Shown: positions 1 to 8,025, numbered from the stretch's first letter. The stretch is 21,632 bases of DNA from CAZEAN01 sp964510225 (GCA_964510225.1 CAZEAN010000096.1:1-21632), one strand, 5' to 3'. A program made the numbers and translations. Notes: generated from the letters alone by a model not told the origin.

Positions 1-63
1 GAGGTCGAGGGCGCGGTCGAGGTCGAGGGCGAAGGCGAGGTCGCGGGCGCGGGCGCGGGCGAA
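1..63 (-). repeat. GC-rich short-period coding repeat (Ala/Arg/Asp/Leu tail)
   Basis: The DNA is built from imperfect 6-bp steps such as GAGGTC, GAGGGC and GCGGGC on the plus strand. Read on the minus strand it continues the NACHT frame and encodes a run made almost only of Ala, Arg, Asp and Leu, with one Phe. The boundary is sharp: sequence above base 63 is of normal complexity. Such tracts can expand or contract by slippage, and multiples of 6 bp keep the frame. The full extent lies beyond the left edge. Confidence 0.85.
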
Positions 64-2397
64 TCGCGAGGATTCGATTTTGGCGATGATGATTGAACGT
101 TGGTTGCCCAATTGCCTATCTTTTTCCCAGACAAGCCGCTTCATCACAAGCGCAGACCGCAGGAAGGAGAGAAAAAACTGAGCGCCGATTAACCTTTCGT
201 ATTCATATATGCAGACTAATTCATGAGTCTTCCCATGACCCTCAATTGAGCGATGCGTTCTCCTCGACTCGTCCAAGCCCATTTCCGGCCCAGGGAGCAG
301 ATGCCTCCACTCGATGAAGCGTTGATCAAGCCACCTACAGTACGCGAACGCATCCTCTGTACGCAGACCCCATACCGGCTTCAACGGATCTTCCACGAAC
401 CAGAATTGCGCTTGGTGCCGTGGTACTCTGCCGAGACGTTCTTCCTTAGGTAATTCGTTCAGGAACAATTGATACTCAGCCTGCGTGACCCAGTCACCGA
501 GGAACCGTTGTTGCTCTTCGTCAATTAAGCGATAGCCCGTTTCCATACGCTGCAACAAGAGTGCCTCCGCCGCAGGACGGAACACCTCTTCCTGGGTTGA
601 CCGCAACCCTTCCTTCACTGCTTCATCGAGCCGGGCTCGGACTGCTTGATTCAGGCTCGGCTTTTCCAAACTGAGGCAGAGCGCGAGTACGTGTGCCTCA
701 ATTGTCGCTGCTTCAATGGCCGCCTCGACCAGCGGGCTGGCATCTTTGGCCCTTGTGGCGAAGAGCAGCAATGTCTCGCGCCACCAGCTCTCGGAGACGA
801 TCGGGCTCCAATCGTCGGGAGTGCAGCCTGCTCCCTGCGCCCAATAGTCAGCACATAAGTACTCTTGGAAGGTCAGGTGGGCAAATTCCCAAATCTCCGG
901 CCCTACTTCCAGAACTAAGCCACTCCCTTCCTGGAGTTTGCGGAGGAAATCTAAGGCATCGATCTCATGATCGAGCAACTTCAAGGGTTCTTGGATGACC
1001 TCAATGGCCTCCGACTGAGCAATTTGCTTCACCTCACGTCCCATCATTGTCGCCGCGAGCGGTCGGAGGACGCTTAGCTTTTGTTCGCCGCGATACTTAT
1101 CTTCCATCCCTTTCGCTTGCCGCCACCGTTCCAGTAACACTTGGCAAATCTCACCATAGAGCTGCCCCCGGCTTCCGGGCAGCGCGCCGTGATAGCGGTG
1201 CACCATACAAATCATTGTCAACAACAACGGATTCCCTGTCAGCGGGCTCAGCCGAGGATTGTCAGCAAGCTTCTGGCTGAGGTCGCCCGCCGACTGTTGG
1301 GCTCGAAAGCGGACCGTTGCGTCGTCTTTGTTGCCGTGGCTGACGACTTCATTGGCGTGGTACCACTGGTTGATGAATTTCCTTGAGTCCGGGTAATCGA
1401 ACGGCTGAACTTCGAGCACTTGGGCGCGATCCAGCGGCGCCGACTTATACCCCGCTGGTCGCGCTGAGACCGCCGTCAACGTGCCGGTCTCCGCTAACTC
1501 GCCGAGTTTGTCATCAAGCCACTTCGAGACCTTCACCCGCTCTGCGGGGTCGGCCACTTCATCAAGCCCATCCCAAAGTACGAGCGCCTTTCCAGAGTCT
1601 AGCTGTTGCTTGACCCACTCTTTGGGAAACTCTTTCTTGAGCGCCCTGAGGTTCTCCTTGAGGACAAACTCGATCATCTTGTCCAACGTTGGTGGCGTTT
1701 TCTGCCGGAGCTTGGGCAAGCACTTTCGCAGCTCGATGAAGAACGGCACCCGAGCCTTCATCTTCTTCCGCCGATGCTGCTTCCGTGCATAGGTGAGCAA
1801 GAGATGCTGCAAGAGGGTTGTCTTACCACTCCCCGGCGGACCGATGATGACCATCGCGAAGCCATCCCGGATCGTCTTCAGATGTTCCCAGCAGGAACTC
1901 GATCCTCTGACCTCCCGATTCACCGCGCTCGTTCCCGGCCGATTTAGATTCACATCGCCCGACGTCTTCAATTCCACATAAACCCGCTCCAGATCAAGCC
2001 GGTTGGCATTGATGAGCCCCAAGCCTTTGTCATTGAAGAGGCCGTATACACGGATCAACTCACGGCGATAGCGGTCAGTGAAGGCACGCGTTTTTGATCC
2101 TGCGCGGATCGTCGCGCCTAACTCGGTGACCATCTCCCATGATTTGCTGGGAATCCGGCGGAGGATATTCGCCGCCCCTTCGACCGCCTCCTCCTCCACC
2201 TTTTTCCAGACCCTCAAGAAGAAGTAGAGTACGCAACTGACCACGGAGCAGATGATATTGCCGGTTGGTGGTAACGCCGACGCCTCTTGCGTTGCCTGGT
2301 ATCCAAAGAAGGCGGCGACGGCTAAGGGAGTTGAGCGTGCAAGTTCGGGAATCCACTTCTTCCACGCTGGGTCAATCGATGACGGATCTTCACTCAT
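1..2397 (-). CDS. NACHT-domain STAND NTPase, membrane-anchored, C-terminus cut by window edge
   Basis: The frame is open from ATG at 2397 to base 1 with no stop, so at least 799 residues are present and the 3' end lies outside the window. Residues about 46-63 form one hydrophobic, membrane-type segment. A P-loop GPPGSGKT lies at 186-193, and a Walker B-type LVLWDGLDE follows at about 272-280 with D276, D279 and E280. Next come SARPAGY, NPLLLTMICMV, a LPGSRGQLYGE stretch and FAHLTFQEYL (about 505-514); this order is diagnostic of NACHT NTPases. Residues about 636-695 (WVTQAEYQLFLNE, then EDAFAYCRWL) resemble formylglycine-generating-enzyme/sulfatase-modifying domains. From residue 780 the protein becomes an Ala/Arg/Asp/Leu repeat that continues past the edge. 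AGAGGA lies 11 nt before the ATG, and a stop codon precedes it in frame. NACHT proteins are STAND switches that oligomerise on sensing a ligand, and several bacterial ones act in phage defence. The target here is unknown. acpS lies 57 nt upstream on the same strand. Confidence 0.9.
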   Translation of the reverse strand, partial: MSEDPSSIDPAWKKWIPELARSTPLAVAAFFGYQATQEASALPPTGNIICSVVSCVLYFFLRVWKKVEEEAVEGAANILRRIPSKSWEMVTELGATIRAGSKTRAFTDRYRRELIRVYGLFNDKGLGLINANRLDLERVYVELKTSGDVNLNRPGTSAVNREVRGSSSCWEHLKTIRDGFAMVIIGPPGSGKTTLLQHLLLTYARKQHRRKKMKARVPFFIELRKCLPKLRQKTPPTLDKMIEFVLKENLRALKKEFPKEWVKQQLDSGKALVLWDGLDEVADPAERVKVSKWLDDKLGELAETGTLTAVSARPAGYKSAPLDRAQVLEVQPFDYPDSRKFINQWYHANEVVSHGNKDDATVRFRAQQSAGDLSQKLADNPRLSPLTGNPLLLTMICMVHRYHGALPGSRGQLYGEICQVLLERWRQAKGMEDKYRGEQKLSVLRPLAATMMGREVKQIAQSEAIEVIQEPLKLLDHEIDALDFLRKLQEGSGLVLEVGPEIWEFAHLTFQEYLCADYWAQGAGCTPDDWSPIVSESWWRETLLLFATRAKDASPLVEAAIEAATIEAHVLALCLSLEKPSLNQAVRARLDEAVKEGLRSTQEEVFRPAAEALLLQRMETGYRLIDEEQQRFLGDWVTQAEYQLFLNELPKEERLGRVPRHQAQFWFVEDPLKPVWGLRTEDAFAYCRWLDQRFIEWRHLLPGPEMGLDESRRTHRSIEGHGKTHELVCIYEYERLIGAQFFLSFLRSALVMKRLVWEKDRQLGNQRSIIIAKIESSRFARARARDLAFALDLDRALDL

Positions 2398-2454
2398 TGC
2401 TCGATCGATCCTCTACTATTGGGAATCGCACACACGAATTCAGAAACAGGCTCG

Positions 2455-2895
2455 TCAACCCGACGCAGGAGAGTCAAACGCATCACCCGCGGCCTCTTCA
2501 TCTTTGGTGGTATTAACGCCCAACGCAATTGCCGTGGCGGTGGCATAAGTTCGGCAGTGTGAAATTGAAATCAGAATCTCCCCGATGCCGCGATCGAGGG
2601 CGGCATCGCGGGCACCACCGGCCACAAAGACTTTCGGGCCTTTGTTGCCTTCGCGGCGGATCTCCATGTCGGTCCAAGCAATCCCACGCACCCAGCCAGT
2701 TCCAATTGCTTTGAGGATCGCTTCTTTGGCCGCCCAGCGGCCGGCAAAGTGCTCGAAGGCGTGTTTCCGGCCTTGGCAGTAGTCGATCTCACGCTCGGTG
2801 TAAACTCGGCGCAAAAAGATCTCCCCGTGGTCCTCAATCATCTTGCCAATCCGAGGCACTTCAATAATATCTGTTCCAAGACCAAGAATGTTCAT
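2455..2895 (-). CDS. acpS: Holo-[acyl-carrier-protein] synthase (AcpS)
   Basis: This 146-residue enzyme transfers the 4'-phosphopantetheine arm of coenzyme A to the serine of apo-ACP and so activates fatty-acid synthesis. The N-terminus MNILGLGTDIIEV carries the Mg-binding Asp (D9). The second signature, RWAAKEAILKAIGTG, carries the conserved Glu (E58), and the C-terminus has ISISH. Length matches the family (about 120-150). An upstream in-frame start at 2982 would add 29 residues unlike any AcpS, so the ATG at 2895 was chosen, just before the conserved core. The gene is divergent from the pcrA-type helicase, and its stop is 57 nt before the NACHT start, so the two may share a transcript. Confidence 0.93.
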   Translation of the reverse strand: MNILGLGTDIIEVPRIGKMIEDHGEIFLRRVYTEREIDYCQGRKHAFEHFAGRWAAKEAILKAIGTGWVRGIAWTDMEIRREGNKGPKVFVAGGARDAALDRGIGEILISISHCRTYATATAIALGVNTTKDEEAAGDAFDSPASG

Positions 2896-2998
2896 TCCCA
2901 CAATCCATTCATGACTTCGGGGCCCTCCAGTCATTTCATCGCTTCGGGCATCCATTAGATCAGAGATCGACTCTCCGATCATCTAGAACGCCGATCTG

Positions 2999-3007
2999 TG
3001 CTATACT
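2999..3007 (+). promoter_or_regulatory. Extended -10 promoter candidate for the helicase gene
   Basis: TGCTATACT is an extended -10 element (TGn plus TATACT). It lies about 110 nt before the helicase ATG, in the 224-nt divergent gap between acpS and pcrA. No good -35 hexamer sits 17 nt upstream, which is tolerated for extended -10 promoters. Nothing else in the gap stands out. Confidence 0.4.
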
Positions 3008-3119
3008 CGACGTCATCGAGACGTGCCGCTTACATGGCTCCGAACGTCTCACGATTTCATCCGAGCGACGCCACTCTGGGGATCTCGGCCGCTCTCGGAG
3101 CCAAGGAAATAAATCGACG

Positions 3120-5411
3120 ATGGATCTGCTCGACGATCTCACGGATGCGCAACGCCAGGCGGTCTCGCATCGCAACGGTCCCCTCTTGGTACTTGCCGGC
3201 GCCGGATCGGGTAAAACCCGCGTCGTGACTCGTCGGATCGCCGCCCTTCTTGGTCAGGGGATCCCCGGTCCGAACATCCTCGCCTTAACCTTCACCAACA
3301 AAGCCGCTGGTGAGATGCGGGAACGGGTTGAAGCCTTGGTCCCCGGGTCGAAAGTCTGGATCGGGACCTTCCACGCCCTCTGTGCTCGGCTCCTCCGCGA
3401 GTTCGGGCCCCGGATTGGTCTCGATCGCGGATTCACGATCTATGATCAGGCCGATCGTCTCCGAATTATCAAGAGGGCGATGGAGGCGCTTGATCTTGAC
3501 TCCGCCGGTGTCGCTCCCGAGAAGGTCGAAGCCGCGATCAGCCGCGCGAAGAATGATCTCCAAGAGCCCGAGGCTTATCTTGCGCGACGTGGTGACGGTT
3601 CGGATCACGTCTCCGCAGTCGTCGGCCGTGTTTACAAAGCGTATCAGGAACGTTTAATCGAGCTATCAGCGGTCGACTTCGATGATTTACTCGTTCATGT
3701 CGTCACCTTACTCCGCGATGACCGGGAATTACGAGGTCGCCTCGATGCCCGATATCGCTATGTTCTTGTCGACGAGTATCAAGATACGAATCTTGCCCAG
3801 TACGCCATCGTCCGCGCGCTTTCGGTCGATTACCCCAACCTCTGCGTTACCGGCGACCCCGACCAATCCATCTACGGTTGGCGGGGTGCCAATCTCAACA
3901 ACATCCTCGAATTCGAAAACGACTATCCAAAGTGCCAGGTCGTCCGTCTGGAGCAGAACTATCGGAGTACCAAGAATATTCTCCGGGTCGCTGATCATCT
4001 GATCCAGCACAACCGACGACGGAAGCCGAAAGGTCTGACCACCGAGAATCCCGAGGGTGATCCGGTCGATCTCTCCTGCTTCGCGACCGAAACTGAAGAA
4101 GCCAAGGCGGTTGCGAGTACGATTGCCGACCTCGTCCGAGAGTCGGGGCTAAACTATCGGGATATCGGAGTCTTTGTCCGGACCACCGCCTTGACGCGTG
4201 GCCTCGAAAGTGCACTCCGGTCCTTCTCGATTCCCTACCAAGTCGTCGGTGGTTTTTCCTTTTACGAACGACAAGAAGTGAAGGACATCTTGGCTTACCT
4301 GAACTTGCTCGCTAACCCCAAAGATGACCTCGCCTTTCTCCGCGCTGTGAACGTGCCACCGCGGGGGATCGGCAAGGTTAGCCTTGATCGCCTCCAGAAG
4401 TTCGCCTCGGATCGTGGTTGGCCATTACTCGCTGCGACCCGAAATGATGCAGAGATTCCCGGACTCACGAAGAAAGCCCGCGCAGGGTTACGCGACCTCG
4501 GACTCCTCATGGCCGAACTCAACTCAATCCGAGATCGGTCGGCCGAAGAGGTGACACGGACCTTGATCGGAAGCAGTGGCTATCGGGACTTTCTCAGCAA
4601 ACAACCGAAGTCCGATACCGAGGACCGCGTCGCGAATCTCGATGAGCTGGTCTCTGGAGCACGCCAATTTGATCTGGAACACCCAGAATCGACGATTCTC
4701 GACTTTCTTGCCGACATCGCTTTGAGTTCCGCTGTCGACCGCTGGAACGATGATGTCGGCGTCGTCACGCTCATGACCTTGCACGCAGCTAAAGGTCTTG
4801 AGTTTCCTGCGGTCTTCATTGTTGGATTGGAACAAGGTCTGCTCCCCCATTCGAGAGCGATCGACAGCGAATCCGACCTCGAAGAAGAACGTCGCCTCTT
4901 CTTTGTGGGGATCACCCGAGCACAACAGCAGCTACGACTCAGCTATTGCAACGTCCGGGAGTACCGTGGACAACGATCTGTCACGATTCCATCGCCTTTT
5001 CTCCGGGAACTACCAGCCGAATCACTCCTATTTCGAGACCACTCTGACGTAGATTCGGACCGATTCCTTCATCGAAGTGGTCAGGGAGGCAACGTTCGTC
5101 GGACGGCTCCAAGTCAATCGCAAGCCCATCGAGTCATGAATGAAGGGTCTCGGGAGGATCGAGGACGCTTTACGACCGCTGCGGCACTCCAAGGAGCCTC
5201 GGAGAATTCGGTTAAAGAAGGAGATGCCGTCGATCCTGCAGAATTTAGGGCTGGGATGCTGGTAATTCATTCGAACTACGGCCTCGGGAAACTCGTAGCT
5301 ATCGAGGGTGTAGGAGTGAACCGTAAAGGCCGTGTTTCGTTTGCTGTCGGTAAAGAGCGAACATTCATTCTTTCCAAGTCGCCAATTAGACCTGTAAAAC
5401 GTAATCTGTAA
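3120..5411 (+). CDS. pcrA: ATP-dependent DNA helicase, UvrD/PcrA family (SF1A)
   Basis: This 763-residue 3'-5' helicase unwinds DNA in nucleotide-excision and mismatch repair, removes RecA, and rescues stalled forks. The Q motif (LTDAQRQAV, from residue 7) precedes the Walker A AGAGSGKT at 26-33. The order is then TFTNKAAGEMRER, GTFHALCARLLR, VLVDEYQDTN (motif II), GDPDQSIYGWRGA (motif III), QNYRST (motif IV), TLHAAKGLEF (motif V) and EERRLFFVGITRA (motif VI). The last 50 residues (MLVIHSNYGLGKLVAIEG...VSFAVGKERTFIL) match the small C-terminal Tudor-like domain that in PcrA/UvrD contacts RNA polymerase. Length is typical. AAGGA precedes the ATG at a rather long spacing of about 12 nt. PcrA and UvrD cannot be told apart confidently here. 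Confidence 0.95.
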   Translation: MDLLDDLTDAQRQAVSHRNGPLLVLAGAGSGKTRVVTRRIAALLGQGIPGPNILALTFTNKAAGEMRERVEALVPGSKVWIGTFHALCARLLREFGPRIGLDRGFTIYDQADRLRIIKRAMEALDLDSAGVAPEKVEAAISRAKNDLQEPEAYLARRGDGSDHVSAVVGRVYKAYQERLIELSAVDFDDLLVHVVTLLRDDRELRGRLDARYRYVLVDEYQDTNLAQYAIVRALSVDYPNLCVTGDPDQSIYGWRGANLNNILEFENDYPKCQVVRLEQNYRSTKNILRVADHLIQHNRRRKPKGLTTENPEGDPVDLSCFATETEEAKAVASTIADLVRESGLNYRDIGVFVRTTALTRGLESALRSFSIPYQVVGGFSFYERQEVKDILAYLNLLANPKDDLAFLRAVNVPPRGIGKVSLDRLQKFASDRGWPLLAATRNDAEIPGLTKKARAGLRDLGLLMAELNSIRDRSAEEVTRTLIGSSGYRDFLSKQPKSDTEDRVANLDELVSGARQFDLEHPESTILDFLADIALSSAVDRWNDDVGVVTLMTLHAAKGLEFPAVFIVGLEQGLLPHSRAIDSESDLEEERRLFFVGITRAQQQLRLSYCNVREYRGQRSVTIPSPFLRELPAESLLFRDHSDVDSDRFLHRSGQGGNVRRTAPSQSQAHRVMNEGSREDRGRFTTAAALQGASENSVKEGDAVDPAEFRAGMLVIHSNYGLGKLVAIEGVGVNRKGRVSFAVGKERTFILSKSPIRPVKRNL

Positions 5412-5521
5412 AATGTAGTTGACTAACCACTCATAAGAACCTTGACGCCCAGCGATAATATTGGCGATTGAGACGAATCAGATCGGGATCGGAATTATAA
5501 ACGCATGAGAGGCGTTGCAGG

Positions 5522-6253
5522 ATGATCCGGCTTGGCGTCAACATTGATCACGTCGCGACCATTCGGCAAGCCCGCGGCGGCCGTCAACCTGATCCCGTTT
5601 GGGCAGCGGCACTCGCAGAACTTGGCGGCGCTGATGGAATCACCGTCCACCTCCGTGAAGATCGACGCCACATTCAAGATAGAGACTTGCGTCTTCTTCG
5701 TGAGACCGTCAGTACGCGACTCAACCTAGAGGCTGCTCCATCTCCAGAGATTGTCCAGATTGCACTTGAAATCAGGCCAGAGCAGTTGACTTTCGTTCCA
5801 GAGCGACGTGATGAAGTGACGACTGAGGGTGGTCTTGATGTTGTCCGACACCGCGACCGGCTCGCTGATGCGGTCGAACGCTGCCGCGACAAGGGGATCG
5901 AAGTAAGCCTCTTTCTCGATCCCGATTTGGAACAAATTGAGGCGGGTTCAAAACTGGACGTGCACTCCGTTGAGCTTCACACGGGGCGCTACGCAAACGC
6001 ACAAGAGCCTCAAGCGAACGCCCGAGAATTAACCGCCCTACGTGATGCTGGCCGCCTGGTTCGTCAGCTCGGAATGTCGTTGCACGCGGGCCACGGTCTT
6101 AATGATCAAAATGTGTCAAACATCTGCCGGATCCCCGAAATTATTGAGTTGAACATTGGTCACAGCATCATCTCTCGGGCAGTAATGGTAGGAATGACCG
6201 AAGCAGTCCGGACCATGAAAACCACCATTCTTGCCGCCACTCCGAATCACTGA
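5522..6253 (+). CDS. pdxJ: Pyridoxine 5'-phosphate synthase (PdxJ)
   Basis: This 243-residue TIM-barrel enzyme condenses 1-deoxy-D-xylulose 5-phosphate with 3-amino-2-oxopropyl phosphate to form pyridoxine 5'-phosphate, the closing step of the DXP-dependent vitamin B6 pathway. The N-terminal signature GVNIDHVATIRQAR is at residues 5-18, ITVHLREDRRHI at 40-51, LNLEAAPS with the catalytic Glu at about 70, and the SLHAGHGLN loop with conserved histidines at about 188-191. Length equals the family norm. GAGAGG lies about 10 nt before the ATG and forms part of a small AACGC/GCGTT hairpin. It follows pcrA by 110 nt and precedes dapA by 58 nt on the same strand, so pdxJ and dapA may be co-transcribed. 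Confidence 0.96.
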   Translation: MIRLGVNIDHVATIRQARGGRQPDPVWAAALAELGGADGITVHLREDRRHIQDRDLRLLRETVSTRLNLEAAPSPEIVQIALEIRPEQLTFVPERRDEVTTEGGLDVVRHRDRLADAVERCRDKGIEVSLFLDPDLEQIEAGSKLDVHSVELHTGRYANAQEPQANARELTALRDAGRLVRQLGMSLHAGHGLNDQNVSNICRIPEIIELNIGHSIISRAVMVGMTEAVRTMKTTILAATPNH

Positions 6254-6311
6254 TCCACTCATCGCTCATGCATTTCCCACTCGACTACGCCAGTCCCTTG
6301 AGGATCATCCG

Positions 6312-7199
6312 ATGCCGCTGAAGGGAGAGCTATTTCAGGGCTGTACCGTTGCGTTGGTCACCCCGTTCCGGAACGGTGCTGTCGACTACGACGGTTTGAA
6401 ACAGTTGGTTGAATGGCACATCAGCCAGGGGACGCCAACGATCAGTCCCGTGGGAACAACGGGAGAATCACCAACCCTCTCACACGACGAACACGAGCGT
6501 GTTATTGCAACGGTTGTCGAGCAAGTTAACGGCCGCGCGAAGGTCATGGCCGGAACAGGTTCGAACTCGACTCTTGAGGCAGTACGCTTGACGAAATTTG
6601 CCACCAAAGTTGGCGCTGACGGTGCTTTACTCGTTAGTCCGTATTATAATAAACCAGGACAACATGGTCTTTATGCCCACTATGCCGCAATCGTGGAATC
6701 GGTGGATCTCCCGTTGGTACTTTACAATGTGCCAGGTCGAACAGCACGAAACCTTGAACCCTCAACCGTTGAGCGACTCGCACAATTAGGTCCAATTGTC
6801 GCGATAAAAGAAGCAAGCGGTTCGCTGGACCAAGTCAGTGAGATCAGAATCCGTACAGAATTGACTATACTCTCTGGTGACGACAGCTTGACGCTTCCGA
6901 TGCTTGCTGTCGGTGCTCAAGGTGTTGTGTCCGTGGCAGCTAACCTGATTCCTCGTGATGTCATCGCGATGATCGATGCATTTCAAGGTGGTGACTTGGT
7001 CGAGGCGCGGCGCCGTCATCTTGCGATGTATCCGCTCTTTCGCGACCTCCTCACCTTGGGTGCCAATCCCGAACCAGTTAAAGCACTGATGGCAACCCTT
7101 GGTCGCGATACAGGCGAACTCCGCCTCCCCCTCCAAACATTAGATCCCACCATCCAACAACAGTTAAACGATTCAATGCGCCATTATCAACAAAACTAA
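6312..7199 (+). CDS. dapA: 4-hydroxy-tetrahydrodipicolinate synthase (DapA)
   Basis: The 295-residue product condenses pyruvate with L-aspartate 4-semialdehyde, the first committed step of the diaminopimelate/lysine branch that feeds peptidoglycan and protein. The GTTGES motif is at 48-53, LVSPYYNKP at 107-115, LYNVPGRT with the proton-relay Tyr138 at 137-144, and the Schiff-base Lys166 in IVAIKEASG. The ATG at 6312 has GAGGA 7 nt upstream, and residue 11 onward matches the usual N-terminus. An earlier in-frame start at 6231 would add 27 unrelated residues and overlap pdxJ, so it was rejected. A DapA homologue could instead be an N-acetylneuraminate-lyase-type aldolase, but the GTTGES and Tyr/Lys context favours DapA. 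Confidence 0.94.
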   Translation: MPLKGELFQGCTVALVTPFRNGAVDYDGLKQLVEWHISQGTPTISPVGTTGESPTLSHDEHERVIATVVEQVNGRAKVMAGTGSNSTLEAVRLTKFATKVGADGALLVSPYYNKPGQHGLYAHYAAIVESVDLPLVLYNVPGRTARNLEPSTVERLAQLGPIVAIKEASGSLDQVSEIRIRTELTILSGDDSLTLPMLAVGAQGVVSVAANLIPRDVIAMIDAFQGGDLVEARRRHLAMYPLFRDLLTLGANPEPVKALMATLGRDTGELRLPLQTLDPTIQQQLNDSMRHYQQN

Positions 7200-7254
7200 A
7201 AGGCGAAATCGGGGGCACCTTTACAGTTCTCGGATCATCGCGCAAACGACTTAC

Positions 7255-7283
7255 TTGATTTGATCGCATGAACTTCCTATAAT
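7255..7283 (+). promoter_or_regulatory. Strong sigma70-type promoter
   Basis: TTGATT (7255-7260) is followed by exactly 17 nt and TATAAT (7278-7283): five of six bases at -35 and six of six at -10. Initiation would be expected near 7289-7291, immediately before the GGGGTC strand of the folded region. This is the best promoter-like match I found in the window. It lies 280-310 nt before the ArsR-family start, so it drives either a separate RNA or a very long leader. Confidence 0.7.
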
Positions 7284-7289
7284 ATGGTT

Positions 7290-7453
7290 GAGGGGTCTTT
7301 GTATCGATTGAGACCTCTCCATCCCCTGTAACGATTCGCACCTATCCTCCAGGTCTTTTCCACTTTTCAGGGTTCGACAATGGCCCTGTAGCGTTCCGGA
7401 ACCTGGAGGAACGCCCATAGGTACTGCCCTCAGCACTTCAAACGGACCCCACG
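7290..7453 (+). ncRNA. Candidate structured RNA (stand-alone ncRNA or ArsR-gene leader)
   Basis: The stretch starts where the promoter predicts +1. Its ends can pair: GGGGTCTTTG (7292-7301) with CAAA-CG-GACCCC (7439-7450), leaving a 2-nt bulge. Inside, TCCTCCAGGT (7345-7354) pairs perfectly with ACCTGGAGGA (7401-7410), and this encloses CAGGG/CCCTG (7368-7372 with 7384-7388). A competing 5' hairpin, AGGGGTCT with AGACCTCT (7291-7298 with 7311-7318, one G-U), excludes the outer stem. An RNA of about 160 nt with closed ends, unpaired flanks on both sides of a long terminal hairpin, and CCCCTG in the 5' flank loosely recalls 6S RNA. That is only a resemblance. No ORF with a plausible ribosome-binding site is seen, and no SRP or tmRNA signatures are present. 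A switchable 5' leader is equally possible. Confidence 0.38.
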
Positions 7454-7562
7454 CGTGTCTTGATTGGATTGACGACGGCTAGAACCAAGCGATTGGAACC
7501 ACGCCAGCAATTCGATCACTCCCATTCACGGATTCTTCAGGTTCTGAACAGATAACCATCTA
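7454..7562. other. Leader between the folded RNA and the ArsR gene
   Basis: No gene, clear terminator, or good Shine-Dalgarno sequence is visible. The ArsR start lacks a recognisable ribosome-binding site, which fits a leaderless or weakly translated mRNA, or a different start. The rest of the 7200-7562 gap holds a weak AAAGG/CCTTT pair just after dapA. Confidence 0.4.
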
Positions 7563-7976
7563 ATGGATTCCGAAGCCATGGCCAAGAAAACCACAATCCC
7601 CGCCAAGACTACCGAACGAAACGGAGAGTCCAGCGTTATTCCTCAAGTTTCGGATCAGTCCGTCCGTGAACTCGCTCAAGTCTTCAAGTTGATGAGCGAC
7701 GAAACACGGCTCCGAATTTTGCTCTATCTCGCTCGGAGTGGTGAACTCCATGTCACTGAACTCTGCAATCGTCTTGGCCAGAGCCAGCCTGCCGTGAGTC
7801 ATCACCTCGCGCTGCTCCGCGTCTCTGGTCTAATCGAGTCTCGACGTTCCGGTAAGCACAATTACTACAGCGTTCGAGCCGATCAGTTCGGCGAGCTCCT
7901 GACCCAACTCTTCTCTGCGACGGGCGAGATGCCGTCCAAGATCAAGTTCCATCGCTTCCAATTGACCACCGTCTAA
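7563..7976 (+). CDS. ArsR-family winged-helix transcriptional regulator
   Basis: The 137-residue protein has a non-conserved N-terminus (about residues 1-32), then an ArsR fold. The helix LAQVFKLMSDETRLRILLYL spans about 37-56. VTELCNRL leads into the recognition helix SQPAVSHHLALLRVSGLI at 74-91, and the beta-wing RRSGKHNYYSV follows at 94-104. ArsR proteins bind operator DNA as dimers and usually release it on binding a ligand. The metal site ELCxCxxL is not complete: a single Cys (C68) is present, so metal sensing is doubtful, and redox, another ligand, or a constitutive role is possible. A second start at 7578 (MAKKT) would remove five residues. The next plus-strand gene is a Skp-like chaperone 325 nt away, so the regulatory target is not evident. 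Confidence 0.88.
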   Translation: MDSEAMAKKTTIPAKTTERNGESSVIPQVSDQSVRELAQVFKLMSDETRLRILLYLARSGELHVTELCNRLGQSQPAVSHHLALLRVSGLIESRRSGKHNYYSVRADQFGELLTQLFSATGEMPSKIKFHRFQLTTV

Positions 7977-8025
7977 GACTTAGGACGCTGTTGTTGAGCT
8001 TTCCGTTGGTTGACTACTTTAATTG

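Noticed and set aside
1..63. CRISPR array
   Set aside because: The period is about 6 bp with no spacers, and the tract is in frame with the NACHT gene.
93..453. Short plus-strand frames over the left edge
   Set aside because: They lie opposite the long NACHT frame, which has coherent motifs; the plus frames match nothing.
2896..2982. N-terminal extension of AcpS
   Set aside because: AcpS proteins begin just before the GxGxD motif; the extra 29 residues are unrelated.
7290..7453. SRP RNA, tmRNA or cobalamin riboswitch
   Set aside because: No GGAAGGAAGCAG-type SRP loop, no tRNA-like ends, and no conserved B12-box; only a general fold is supported.
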